Shown piece after piece: positions 17,475 to 25,319 of a stretch of DNA of 64,000 nucleotides. The notes under the pieces are model-generated. The model did no database searches, had not been told where the DNA came from, and saw only the letters and a program-made list of their open reading frames with translations. Origin of the DNA: Shimia sp040225985 (GTDB lineage: Bacteria; Pseudomonadota; Alphaproteobacteria; Rhodobacterales; Rhodobacteraceae); assembly GCF_040225985.1 (NCBI RefSeq), contig NZ_JBBPEU010000001.1, positions 124,001 to 188,000 on the forward strand, written 5' to 3'. The position numbers and the translations under genes are program-made. Within the stretch, counting starts at the first letter, position 1. Each line of letters begins with the position of its first letter.

Positions 17475-18578
17475 TCAGGCATCCAGCGCGCGGCAGTCTT
17501 CGGGCAACCAGCCAATGTCGATCTTCTGGCCGGGTGTCAGACGCACTTGGTCCGGTGCGTTCCGAGTCTTGATAATGAACTCATCATTACCCGCGACACG
17601 TAGGCGTGTTCGGAAAATGTCGCCCATATAGATGAATTCCAGCACTTCAGCCTTAAGCGTGTGTGCCCCTTCCTGAAGCCGGTCCTTGTTATACTCGACA
17701 CGCTCCGGGCGGATCGACACACGTGTCCGCGCTCCGGGCCGCACCGAGTCGTGAACCGGTTTGCAATCAATGAGTTCGCCATCGTCCAGCTGCACAAGCG
17801 CCAGACCGTTGTTTATCTCTTTCACCGTGCCCTCAAGCGTATTGTTCTCGCCAATGAACTGGGCCACAAAGCTATTCTTTGGCTCTTCATAGAGCGTATC
17901 CGGCGGATCAAGCTGCTGGATGCGTCCGTCGTCAAAAACAGCGACGCGGTCTGACATCGTCAGCGCTTCGGTTTGGTCATGCGTCACGTACACTGTGGTA
18001 ATGCCCAGATTGTGGGCAAGATGCGTGATCTCGAATTGCATCTTTTCGCGAAGCTGTTTGTCGAGAGCACCAAGCGGCTCATCCATCAGTACAAGTTCGG
18101 GTTCAAACACCAGCGCGCGCGCCAAAGCAATCCGTTGCTGTTGCCCCCCCGACAATTGTGCCGGGCGACGGCCGCCGAATGCACCCATCTCGACCATATC
18201 CAAGGCGCGTTTGATTTTCTCTTCACGCTCGGACTTACCCATTTTGCGCACCTCGAGCGGGAAGCTCAGGTTTTCTGCAATCGTCATGTGTGGGAAGAGT
18301 GCATAGTTTTGAAAGACCATGCCGATCCCACGCTTGTGCGGCGGGATGTTGTTGATCTCGCGACCGTCCAGACGGATTTCGCCGTGGGTTGCGGTTTCGA
18401 AACCGGCCAGCATCATCAGGCAAGTCGTTTTGCCCGACCCGGATGGCCCAAGCATTGTCAGAAACTCGCCCTTGGGCATTTGCAGGTTGAGGTCTTTGAC
18501 GACGAGATTTTCGCCATCATAGCTTTTCTGAACGCGATCAAATTCAACGAACGCGCCATTCGTTGCGGTATCAGCCAA
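17475..18578 (-). CDS. polyamine-type ABC transporter ATP-binding protein (PotA-like)
   Basis: 367 residues. Walker A GPSGSGKTTC (about 45), Q-loop in VFQNYALFPH, signature LSGGQQQRIALA, Walker B LVLMDEPLGALD and H-loop THDQTEAL are all intact. The C-terminal 120 residues form the TOBE regulatory domain of the PotA/FbpC class. It is the first gene of the minus-strand operon, so its upstream region (18579-18700) should contain the operon promoter. Confidence 0.93.
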   Translation of the reverse strand: MADTATNGAFVEFDRVQKSYDGENLVVKDLNLQMPKGEFLTMLGPSGSGKTTCLMMLAGFETATHGEIRLDGREINNIPPHKRGIGMVFQNYALFPHMTIAENLSFPLEVRKMGKSEREEKIKRALDMVEMGAFGGRRPAQLSGGQQQRIALARALVFEPELVLMDEPLGALDKQLREKMQFEITHLAHNLGITTVYVTHDQTEALTMSDRVAVFDDGRIQQLDPPDTLYEEPKNSFVAQFIGENNTLEGTVKEINNGLALVQLDDGELIDCKPVHDSVRPGARTRVSIRPERVEYNKDRLQEGAHTLKAEVLEFIYMGDIFRTRLRVAGNDEFIIKTRNAPDQVRLTPGQKIDIGWLPEDCRALDA

Positions 18579-18633
18579 TGATAGGCTCCCTGAGTAAATT
18601 TCCGGCAGATTGGTTCTGCGCTTGTGTCAAGAA

Positions 18634-18667
18634 TGTAAACACACCTGTATCAGGATGTGAACACCAC
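18634..18667 (-). promoter_or_regulatory. spaced direct repeat upstream of the polyamine ABC operon (candidate operator)
   Basis: TGTAAACACACC (18634-18645) and TGTGAACACCAC (18656-18667) are near-identical repeats whose starts are 22 bp apart, close to two helical turns, 56-89 bp upstream of the ATPase start. Candidate binding site for a dimeric regulator; no regulator identified. Confidence 0.35.
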
Positions 18668-18931
18668 GTTTTATCGAACACACGCTAGGGCCAGTTCACC
18701 CAAGCACAGATTAGTTTTGCGACAGGTTTGGCGCAAAAGGCGACGTGGGGTCAGCTTTCAGATTGGGGAATATGAGCCCAAATTGCGCCGTTTGGCCCAG
18801 CGTAGCAGGCACTTTCACACAAAATAATGCAGGGCAATCCGGACGGTTTACAAGAATTGCGCAGCAAATCGGCAACCTGCAATACCCTTGGGGCATTTTT
18901 ACGCACGCGCAGGTGAAATCCATATCGACAC
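18668..18931. other. non-coding gap between divergent-side leader and aminotransferase terminator
   Basis: No convincing gene is visible. The short frames lack ribosome sites and family features. Together with the repeat at 18634-18667 it makes up most of the 423-bp gap between 18578 and 19002. Confidence 0.5.
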
Positions 18932-18965
18932 AAAAAAGCACCCGCCCTTTTCGGCGGATGCTTTT
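18932..18965 (-). terminator. rho-independent terminator of the aminotransferase gene
   Basis: On the minus strand a stem of AAAAGCA-x-CCGCC type (arms 34-46 and 53-65, one mismatch) with a 6-base loop ends in TTTTTT. It lies 37 bp past the aminotransferase stop. Confidence 0.85.
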
Positions 18966-19001
18966 CTGTTCGCTATTGAGAATCACCGCTGTGCTTGGCG
19001 G

Positions 19002-20390
19002 TTATTTGAACAGCCCCTCTTTCTTAAGCTGGACCAACGTCAGATCAAGCGCTTTGCGGGCACGTTCAATCAGCGTGTCGATTTCGGCTTTCGTGATCAC
19101 GAGCGGCGGCGAAATCACCATGCGATCTCCTACGTGACGCATGATGAGATTGTTAGCAAAGCAATGCTCCCGGCATTTGAAACCAACTGTACCCGGATCT
19201 GTCTTGAATGGAGCGCGGGTTGCTTTGTCGGGAGTCAGAGCAAGTGACCCCATCATACCAACGATCTTGACCTCACCCACAAGCGGGTGATCGGCGAGGG
19301 ATTCCCATTTTTCCTTCAGGTAAGGGCCTGTGTCCTCGCGCACGGTTTCGATAATGTTTTCTTCTTCAAGAATACGCAGGTTTTCCAGCGCAACAGCCGC
19401 GGCAACAGGGTGCCCCGAGTAAGTGTAGCCATGATTGAACTCTGTGGCGTTAATGACCTCTGCCACCTCATCAGACAGGATTGAGGCCGCAATCGGCGCG
19501 TATCCCGAGCTCAGACCTTTGGCGATGGTGATGATGTCAGGGCGGATATTGAGAGTCTGACTGCCAAACCAGTTACCGGTGCGACCGAAGCCGCAGATCA
19601 CTTCATCCACGATCAGCAAAATCTCGTACTTGTCGCAAATCCGCTGGATTTCAGGCCAATAGGTGTCAGGCGCAACAATCACACCGCCAGCACCTTGAAC
19701 CGGCTCGGCAATGAAGGCCGCAACACGGTCTTCGCCCATTTCTAGGATCGCTTTTTCCAATTCCTGTGCGCGTTTGATCCCGAATTCCGCGGGGTCCATG
19801 TCGCCGCCTTCGGTATACCAGTTAGGCTGATTGATATGGTGGATGTCCGGGATCGGTAAACCGCCTTGGGCATGCATGCCGCTCATGCCGCCAAGGCTGG
19901 CGCCAGCCATCGTTGATCCGTGATAGGCATTGTGGCGGCTGATCACGACTTTCTTCTCGGGTTTGCCCTTTTGCGCCCAATAGGTGCGTACAAGGCGAAG
20001 GTTCGTATCATTGGCTTCCGAACCCGAGCCACCAAAGAAAACGTGGTTCAAATCACCCGGTGCCAACTCTGCCAGCTTCGCCGACAACGCAATCACAGGA
20101 ACATGGGTCGTTTGGAAAAAAGTATTGTAATAGGGCAGTTCTTTCATCTGGCGCGCAGCAACTTCGGCCAGCTCCTCGCGGCCATACCCAATGTTGACAC
20201 ACCAAAGACCCGCCATCGCGTCCAGAATTTCGATACCTTCCGAGTCGACAAGCGTCACGCCCTTGGCGCGGGTGATGACCCGGGCGCCTTTGGCTGCAAG
20301 TTCATCCTGATGAGAGAAAGGATGCACATGATGGGCCGCGTCCAGCGCCTGCAATTCGGCCGTAGGCATGTGGTTAGTGATCATTTCCAT
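19002..20390 (-). CDS. class III pyridoxal-phosphate aminotransferase (putrescine/omega-amino acid type)
   Basis: 462 residues from ATG 20390, which has GAGGA upstream; the longer frame to 20477 has no such support. It is a class III omega-aminotransferase: DEVICGFGRTGNWF is the cofactor-aspartate motif and Lys291 in TIAKGLSSGY forms the PLP Schiff base. Similar enzymes (SpuC/putrescine:pyruvate transaminase, beta-alanine:pyruvate transaminase) move the terminal amino group of amines to pyruvate. The neighbouring GntR regulator and polyamine uptake genes favour putrescine or a related diamine. Substrate is inferred from context. Confidence 0.88.
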   Translation of the reverse strand: MEMITNHMPTAELQALDAAHHVHPFSHQDELAAKGARVITRAKGVTLVDSEGIEILDAMAGLWCVNIGYGREELAEVAARQMKELPYYNTFFQTTHVPVIALSAKLAELAPGDLNHVFFGGSGSEANDTNLRLVRTYWAQKGKPEKKVVISRHNAYHGSTMAGASLGGMSGMHAQGGLPIPDIHHINQPNWYTEGGDMDPAEFGIKRAQELEKAILEMGEDRVAAFIAEPVQGAGGVIVAPDTYWPEIQRICDKYEILLIVDEVICGFGRTGNWFGSQTLNIRPDIITIAKGLSSGYAPIAASILSDEVAEVINATEFNHGYTYSGHPVAAAVALENLRILEEENIIETVREDTGPYLKEKWESLADHPLVGEVKIVGMMGSLALTPDKATRAPFKTDPGTVGFKCREHCFANNLIMRHVGDRMVISPPLVITKAEIDTLIERARKALDLTLVQLKKEGLFK

Positions 20391-20455
20391 AACGGTCCTC
20401 GCGATTCTTGGAAAAAACGGCGTCCTGCGCCGGCTAGCTTCTGCCCGACACAATA

Positions 20456-20465
20456 TGATCAAATT
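20456..20465. promoter_or_regulatory. TGATCAAATT motif upstream of the aminotransferase (candidate GntR operator)
   Basis: The ten bases TGATCAAATT recur exactly at 21271-21280 in the promoter region shared by the GntR regulator and the potF-like gene. Both sites contain the palindrome TGATCA and are followed by an A/T-rich stretch. Position 66-75 bp upstream of the aminotransferase start. Confidence 0.45.
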
Positions 20466-20512
20466 TTTCCATGTCAATCTCGGGTGTCTACGAAATGGTT
20501 AACCCGGGGTCT

Positions 20513-21223
20513 CTAAAGCGAGTCGCGAACCTGCTCCATGCCCTGAACAACATCATCCAAGATCGCATTCGCGGCCTTTTCGGCATCCCCCTGTCTTAGG
20601 GCGTCTAGTGTTTCTTTGTGCTGATCAGGTAGGTTCTGCGTTCCAAGCCGCCCGCACACCACGCGCAGGGAGGGTCCGAACCTTAACCACAGGCCGTCCG
20701 CAATCGCCGTGAGGATAGGGGCATCTGCAATCGTGTAAAGCTTGGCGTGGAAGGCATAATTCTGCCGGAGATAGGTTTCGACATCCCCATTTGAGATAGC
20801 CGCGTCGAGGCGATTGTCGATCTGTTCAAGTTCATCGATTTCAGAAGGCGAAATCTGCCGGGTTGCGCGCATAACCAATTCTGGCTCAATCGCTTTACGG
20901 GCATACATCAACTCCTCGATATCTTTTGAAGAAGGCGTCGGAACCGTCACCCGCCGATTCCCTTGAAATTCGAGTGCGCCTTCAGCGGTTAAGCGGCGAA
21001 TCGCCTCTCGCACTGGCGTCATTCCGGCCTCTAATTGTTCGACCAAACCCTGAATCGTCACGGGCTGACCCGGTGTGAGCTCGCCGAAAAGCACCTGTTC
21101 GCGCAGCATTAAATAGACTTGCTGATGTGCGGGGATCCGCGTGGCGTTTTCCGTGTCATTCGCGGAGCTTAGCATCGCTTTTTCAGCGCCCGTCATTTGT
21201 GCATTTCCCACATCATCATTCAT
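20513..21223 (-). CDS. GntR-family transcriptional regulator, FadR/FCD subfamily
   Basis: 236 residues. The winged helix-turn-helix occupies about 25-95 (IQGLVEQLEAGMTPVREAIRRL), with the wing RRVTVPTPS. The C-terminal all-helical FCD ligand domain (about 100-230) has the usual metal-type pattern DAAI ... YAFHAKLYTIA. It is divergent from the potFGHI-like operon and follows upstream of the aminotransferase, so it very likely controls both. A candidate operator TGATCAAATT occurs in both promoter regions. The first about 20 residues are variable; the start could be internal. Confidence 0.88.
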   Translation of the reverse strand: MNDDVGNAQMTGAEKAMLSSANDTENATRIPAHQQVYLMLREQVLFGELTPGQPVTIQGLVEQLEAGMTPVREAIRRLTAEGALEFQGNRRVTVPTPSSKDIEELMYARKAIEPELVMRATRQISPSEIDELEQIDNRLDAAISNGDVETYLRQNYAFHAKLYTIADAPILTAIADGLWLRFGPSLRVVCGRLGTQNLPDQHKETLDALRQGDAEKAANAILDDVVQGMEQVRDSL

Positions 21224-21270
21224 CTTTCATCACCGTTCGTGCAATCCAATGTTGCCATATCATGAAAACT

Positions 21271-21280
21271 TGATCAAATT
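21271..21280. promoter_or_regulatory. TGATCAAATT motif in the GntR / potF-like divergent region
   Basis: The second copy of the ten-base motif also found at 20456-20465. Here the extended palindrome is TTGATCAA (21270-21277). It is 48 bp upstream of the GntR start and 55 bp upstream of the binding-protein start. Confidence 0.45.
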
Positions 21281-21334
21281 ATTCTCACAGCTTATCGCAT
21301 CGGGCATCGCCCTGCGACCCAACGGGAGAAAACC

Positions 21335-22420
21335 ATGAAAACAACTTTGATCTCACTGACCGCATCGGTTGCCCTCGGGGCAATGGCCGCTCATGCGGAC
21401 GAAGTGCGTGTCTATAACTGGTCGGACTATATCGACGAGGCCCTTCTCGAGAAATTCGAAGAAGAAACCGGCATCAAGCTGATCTACGACGTATTCGACA
21501 GCAATGAAGTGCTGGAAACGAAAATGCTTGCCGGCGGATCGGGGTATGACGTGGTTGTGCCCTCGGGGACCTTCCTGCAGCGTCAGATCACGGCAGGAGC
21601 GTTCCAGCCGCTCGATCTGGCCAAACTGCCGAACCATTCGAATATGTGGGATTTGATCCAGACGCGGACTGAACAGTACGATCCCGGCAACGCATACTCG
21701 ATCAACTATATGTGGGGCACCACAGGTATCGGGTATAACATTGGCAAAGTCACCGAAGTACTCGGTGAAGACGCACCGATGGACAGCTGGTCGCTGGTGT
21801 TTGACCCCGCCAACATGGAAAAACTTGCCGAATGCGGCGTCTATTTCCTCGACGCACCGGCCGAGATGATCCCGGCCGCGTTGAACTATCTGGGTGAAGA
21901 CCCCGACAGCCATGATCCAGAAGTGATCGCCAAGGCAGAGGGCGTATTTGCAGCTATCCGCCCCTATATCCGGAAGTTCCACAGCTCTGAATACATCACC
22001 GCGCTGGCCAACGGCGACATTTGCGTGGCCGTCGGCTGGTCTGGCGACGTCTTCCAAGCACAATTCAGCGCCTCTGAGGCTGAAAACGGCCACGAGATCG
22101 ACTATTCGATTCCGGTCGAAGGTGCACAGATGTGGTTCGACCAAATGGCGATCCCTGCGGACGCGCCGAACCCGGACGCAGCCCACGCTTTCATTAACTT
22201 TATCCTTGATGCTCAAAACTCGGCAGCCGCGACCAACTATGTTTGGTACGCCTCGGGCAACAAGGCCGCGCAAGAGTTCATTGATCAGGAGATCCTAGAT
22301 TATCCGGCGGTCTACCCCGATGATGCAACACTCGAAAAGCTCTACACCACCACGCCTTATCCGCAAAAGGTTCAGCGCGTTGTGACCCGTCTTTGGACTA
22401 AAATCAAATCGGGCACCTAA
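21335..22420 (+). CDS. putrescine-type ABC transporter binding protein (PotF-like)
   Basis: 361 residues with a signal peptide (MKTTLISLTASVALGAMAAHA). The mature start DEVRVYNWSDYIDEALLEKF is the hallmark of PotD/PotF proteins. Further PotF-like segments are YDVVVPSGTFL, YMWGTTGIGYN and FSIP-type IDYSIPVEGAQMWFD, where acidic and aromatic residues bind the diamine. ATG 21335 has GGGAG upstream. First gene of the operon running to 26644. Confidence 0.93.
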   Translation: MKTTLISLTASVALGAMAAHADEVRVYNWSDYIDEALLEKFEEETGIKLIYDVFDSNEVLETKMLAGGSGYDVVVPSGTFLQRQITAGAFQPLDLAKLPNHSNMWDLIQTRTEQYDPGNAYSINYMWGTTGIGYNIGKVTEVLGEDAPMDSWSLVFDPANMEKLAECGVYFLDAPAEMIPAALNYLGEDPDSHDPEVIAKAEGVFAAIRPYIRKFHSSEYITALANGDICVAVGWSGDVFQAQFSASEAENGHEIDYSIPVEGAQMWFDQMAIPADAPNPDAAHAFINFILDAQNSAAATNYVWYASGNKAAQEFIDQEILDYPAVYPDDATLEKLYTTTPYPQKVQRVVTRLWTKIKSGT

Positions 22421-22431
22421 GACCCGCAATT

Positions 22432-22455
22432 GGCCCGCGTCTGACGGCGCGGGCC
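22432..22455 (+). promoter_or_regulatory. intercistronic hairpin after the PotF-like gene
   Basis: A perfect 8-bp stem (GGCCCGCG, 32-39, with CGCGGGCC, 48-55) and an 8-base loop are followed by only two T. Like the hairpin after the other binding-protein gene, it probably stabilises the upstream message or lowers read-through into the ATPase gene. Confidence 0.6.
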
Positions 22456-22479
22456 TTCTACTAACCACGGAGTCCAGCA

Positions 22480-23604
22480 ATGGCGCTTGATGCATTTGCA
22501 CCCTGGGACAATCCCGAAGCGAAACCCATCATCCAGTTCAAAAACGTTACAAAGCGATTTGGCGATTTTGTCGCGATTGATGATCTCACGGTCGACATTT
22601 ACGAAAAAGAGTTCTTTGCTCTACTGGGGCCATCCGGCTGTGGGAAAACCACGATGATGCGGATGCTGGGCGGGTTCGAGACCCCGACCGAGGGCACCAT
22701 CCTTTTGTCCGGGCAGGACATCGCACCTGTGCCACCGAACAAACGCGCCGTGAACATGATGTTCCAATCCTATGCCTTGTTCCCACATCTGAGCATCTGG
22801 GAGAACATCGCATTTGGACTGAAGCGCGACAATATGCCGAAGAACGACATCAAGGATCGCGTGGAAGAAATGCTGCGCCTGACACGGATGGAAAAATTCG
22901 CGCGGCGCAAACCCCATCAAATCTCAGGGGGTCAGCGCCAGCGTGTCGCGCTGGCGCGTTCACTGGCCAAAGCTCCCAAACTGCTGCTCTTGGATGAACC
23001 GCTGGGTGCGCTCGATAAGAAACTCCGGCAGGATACCCAGTTCGAACTGATGGACATCCAGGAAAAAACCGGCACGACTTTTGTCATCGTGACGCACGAC
23101 CAAGAAGAAGCGATGACCGTCGCCAGCCGAATCGCCGTCATGGATCACGGCAAAATCATTCAGGTGGCCACACCCGGCGCAATTTACGAGACGCCGAATT
23201 CAACCTATGTCGCCGACTTTATCGGCGAGGTGAATATTATCGAAGGTAAAGCGACAAAAGTTGGTGAAAAGGTGCATATGGCTTGGGCTGAAGGACAGCC
23301 CGAGATCATCGGAACGCCAACGCGCGAATTTGCGCTCGGCCAGACCTGTCACTTTGCGATCCGCCCCGAGAAAGTGAATATCACTGCGCAAAAACCTGAA
23401 GGCGCGGCAAATGCCGTCAAGGGAAAGATCCTTGATATTGCCTATCTCGGGAACATCTCGACCTATCACGTAGAACTGGCCGGCGGGCAGATCATCAAGG
23501 CCCAAGCGGCCAATAACCGGCGACTCTCGCGGCGCAGCTTTACCTGGGAAGACAAAGTTTGGCTCAGTTGGACAGACACCGCCGGTGTTCTGTTGGAGCA
23601 TTGA
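22480..23604 (+). CDS. putrescine-type ABC transporter ATP-binding protein (PotG-like)
   Basis: 374 residues. Walker A GPSGCGKTTM, Q-loop MFQSYALFPH, signature ISGGQRQRVALA, Walker B LLLLDEPLGALD and H-loop VTHDQEEAM are intact. The C-terminal TOBE region (about 250-374) is present. A GGAG ribosome site precedes ATG 22480. Its N-terminal 15 residues (WDNPEAKPIIQFKN) resemble PotG more than PotA. The next permease begins 3 bp after the stop. Confidence 0.93.
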   Translation: MALDAFAPWDNPEAKPIIQFKNVTKRFGDFVAIDDLTVDIYEKEFFALLGPSGCGKTTMMRMLGGFETPTEGTILLSGQDIAPVPPNKRAVNMMFQSYALFPHLSIWENIAFGLKRDNMPKNDIKDRVEEMLRLTRMEKFARRKPHQISGGQRQRVALARSLAKAPKLLLLDEPLGALDKKLRQDTQFELMDIQEKTGTTFVIVTHDQEEAMTVASRIAVMDHGKIIQVATPGAIYETPNSTYVADFIGEVNIIEGKATKVGEKVHMAWAEGQPEIIGTPTREFALGQTCHFAIRPEKVNITAQKPEGAANAVKGKILDIAYLGNISTYHVELAGGQIIKAQAANNRRLSRRSFTWEDKVWLSWTDTAGVLLEH

Positions 23605-23607
23605 TCC

Positions 23608-24501
23608 ATGCGCCGCTTCACCCTGATCGCGATACCCTATTTCTGGCTTCTGGCACTATTCCTTGTGCCATTTGCCATTGTCCTGAAAATCTCGCTCTCG
23701 GATACGGCACTGGCCATTCCGCCCTACACGCCGACTCTCGACTTTTCAGAGGGGTGGTGGCTGGGTCTTAGTGCGTTCTGGTCAGAGCTTGATTTCGAGA
23801 ACTTCATTTGGTTGACCCAAGACGATCTTTACTGGAAGGCCTACCTTTCCAGCCTTAAAATCGCCTTGGTCGCAACCTTCCTGACCCTGCTTGTCGGGTT
23901 TCCCATCGCTTACGGAATGGCGCGTGCCCCGCACCATTGGCGCGCCACCCTGCTGATGCTGGTTATCCTGCCATTTTGGACCAGCTTTCTGATCCGAGTC
24001 TATTCTTGGATGGGGATTCTGAGCAAAGAAGGATACCTGAACCAGCTGCTGATGAGCCTTGGCTTGATAGGCGAGCCGTTGATCATCCTGAACACCAACA
24101 TCGCGGTCTATATCGGCATCGTTTATACCTACCTGCCCTTCATGATCCTTCCGATCTATTCGGCGCTCGAGAAACTTGATGAAAGCCTTCTGGAAGCCGC
24201 CGAAGACTTGGGCTGCTCGCGGTTCAGCGCATTCTGGCTCATCACGGTGCCCTTGTCCAAGCAAGGGATCATCGCCGGGTCCTTCCTCGTATTCATTCCG
24301 ACATTGGGCGAGTTCGTAATCCCGTCGCTTCTCGGCGGTTCGAAAACACTGATGATCGGCAAGGTTCTTTGGGAAGAGTTTTTCTCGAACCGAGATTGGC
24401 CGGTCGCGTCGGCCGTGGCCATCATTCTGCTTTTGATTCTGATCATCCCGATCATCCTGTTCCAACGCAATGAACAAAAACAGCGGGAGGCCGAAGGATG
24501 A
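23608..24501 (+). CDS. putrescine-type ABC transporter permease (PotH-like)
   Basis: 297 residues with six membrane helices. The first helix follows the start directly (FTLIAIPYFWLLALFLVPFAIV). The EAA loop is EAAEDLGCSRFSAFWLITVP. Length is normal for PotH, in contrast to the enlarged permeases of the upstream cassette. It overlaps the next permease by ATGA (24498-24501), indicating translational coupling. Confidence 0.93.
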   Translation: MRRFTLIAIPYFWLLALFLVPFAIVLKISLSDTALAIPPYTPTLDFSEGWWLGLSAFWSELDFENFIWLTQDDLYWKAYLSSLKIALVATFLTLLVGFPIAYGMARAPHHWRATLLMLVILPFWTSFLIRVYSWMGILSKEGYLNQLLMSLGLIGEPLIILNTNIAVYIGIVYTYLPFMILPIYSALEKLDESLLEAAEDLGCSRFSAFWLITVPLSKQGIIAGSFLVFIPTLGEFVIPSLLGGSKTLMIGKVLWEEFFSNRDWPVASAVAIILLLILIIPIILFQRNEQKQREAEG

Positions 24502-25319
24502 GACGCTTTTCTTGGTTTAACGCCACTTCGCTGACGCTTGGCTTCGCCTTTCTGTACCTGCCAATGATCATTCTGGTGGTATACAGCTTTAACGAATCCA
24601 AACTCGTTACGGTCTGGGCTGGGTTCTCGACCAAGTGGTACGGGGAATTGTTCCAAAACGAGGCCTTTCTCGATGCTGCTTGGGTGACGGTGAAGGTTGC
24701 TGTTCTGAGTTCGACTTTTGCCACCGTCCTCGGAACGATGGCAGCGCTGGTTCTTGTACGTGCAGGTCGCTTTTTGGGACGCACCCTTTTCTCTGGCATG
24801 ATCTATGCGCCCTTGGTTATGCCCGAGGTCATCACCGGCCTGTCCCTGCTGCTTCTGTTCATTGGGATCGGACTAGACCGCGGGGTATTGACGATTGTCC
24901 TGGCCCACACAACCTTTTCCATGTGCTATGTTTCCGTCGTGGTCAGTTCACGCCTTGTGAGCTTTGATCGCTCGCTTGAAGAAGCAGCGATGGATCTTGG
25001 CTGCTCGACACTGCAGGCTTTCCGCCTTGTCACCCTGCCGATCATCGCGCCCGCCGTGATTTCGGGGTGGCTGTTGGCCTTCACGCTGTCACTTGATGAT
25101 CTTGTGATTGCCTCATTTACGGCTGGCCCGTCCGCGACAACTTTGCCGATGAAAATCTGGAGCTCCGTACGCCTTGGTGTCAGCCCCGAGATCAACGCCC
25201 TGTCTACACTGATGATCCTTGTTGTTGCGATCGGCGTCATCACGGCATCTCTGGTCAGCAAACAGGCGGCCATCCGACAAGAAAGGGAAGAGCGCGCCGC
25301 CGAACGAAGCGAGGCATAA
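24498..25319 (+). CDS. putrescine-type ABC transporter permease (PotI-like)
   Basis: 273 residues, six membrane helices, EAA loop EAAMDLGCSTLQAFRLVTLP. Helix 1 is LTLGFAFLYLPMIILVVYSF, followed by the conserved FNESK of PotI/PotC. The start overlaps the stop of the PotH-like gene and its own stop overlaps the start of the oxidoreductase gene (TAATG), so all five genes appear to be one transcript. Confidence 0.93.
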   Translation: MRRFSWFNATSLTLGFAFLYLPMIILVVYSFNESKLVTVWAGFSTKWYGELFQNEAFLDAAWVTVKVAVLSSTFATVLGTMAALVLVRAGRFLGRTLFSGMIYAPLVMPEVITGLSLLLLFIGIGLDRGVLTIVLAHTTFSMCYVSVVVSSRLVSFDRSLEEAAMDLGCSTLQAFRLVTLPIIAPAVISGWLLAFTLSLDDLVIASFTAGPSATTLPMKIWSSVRLGVSPEINALSTLMILVVAIGVITASLVSKQAAIRQEREERAAERSEA

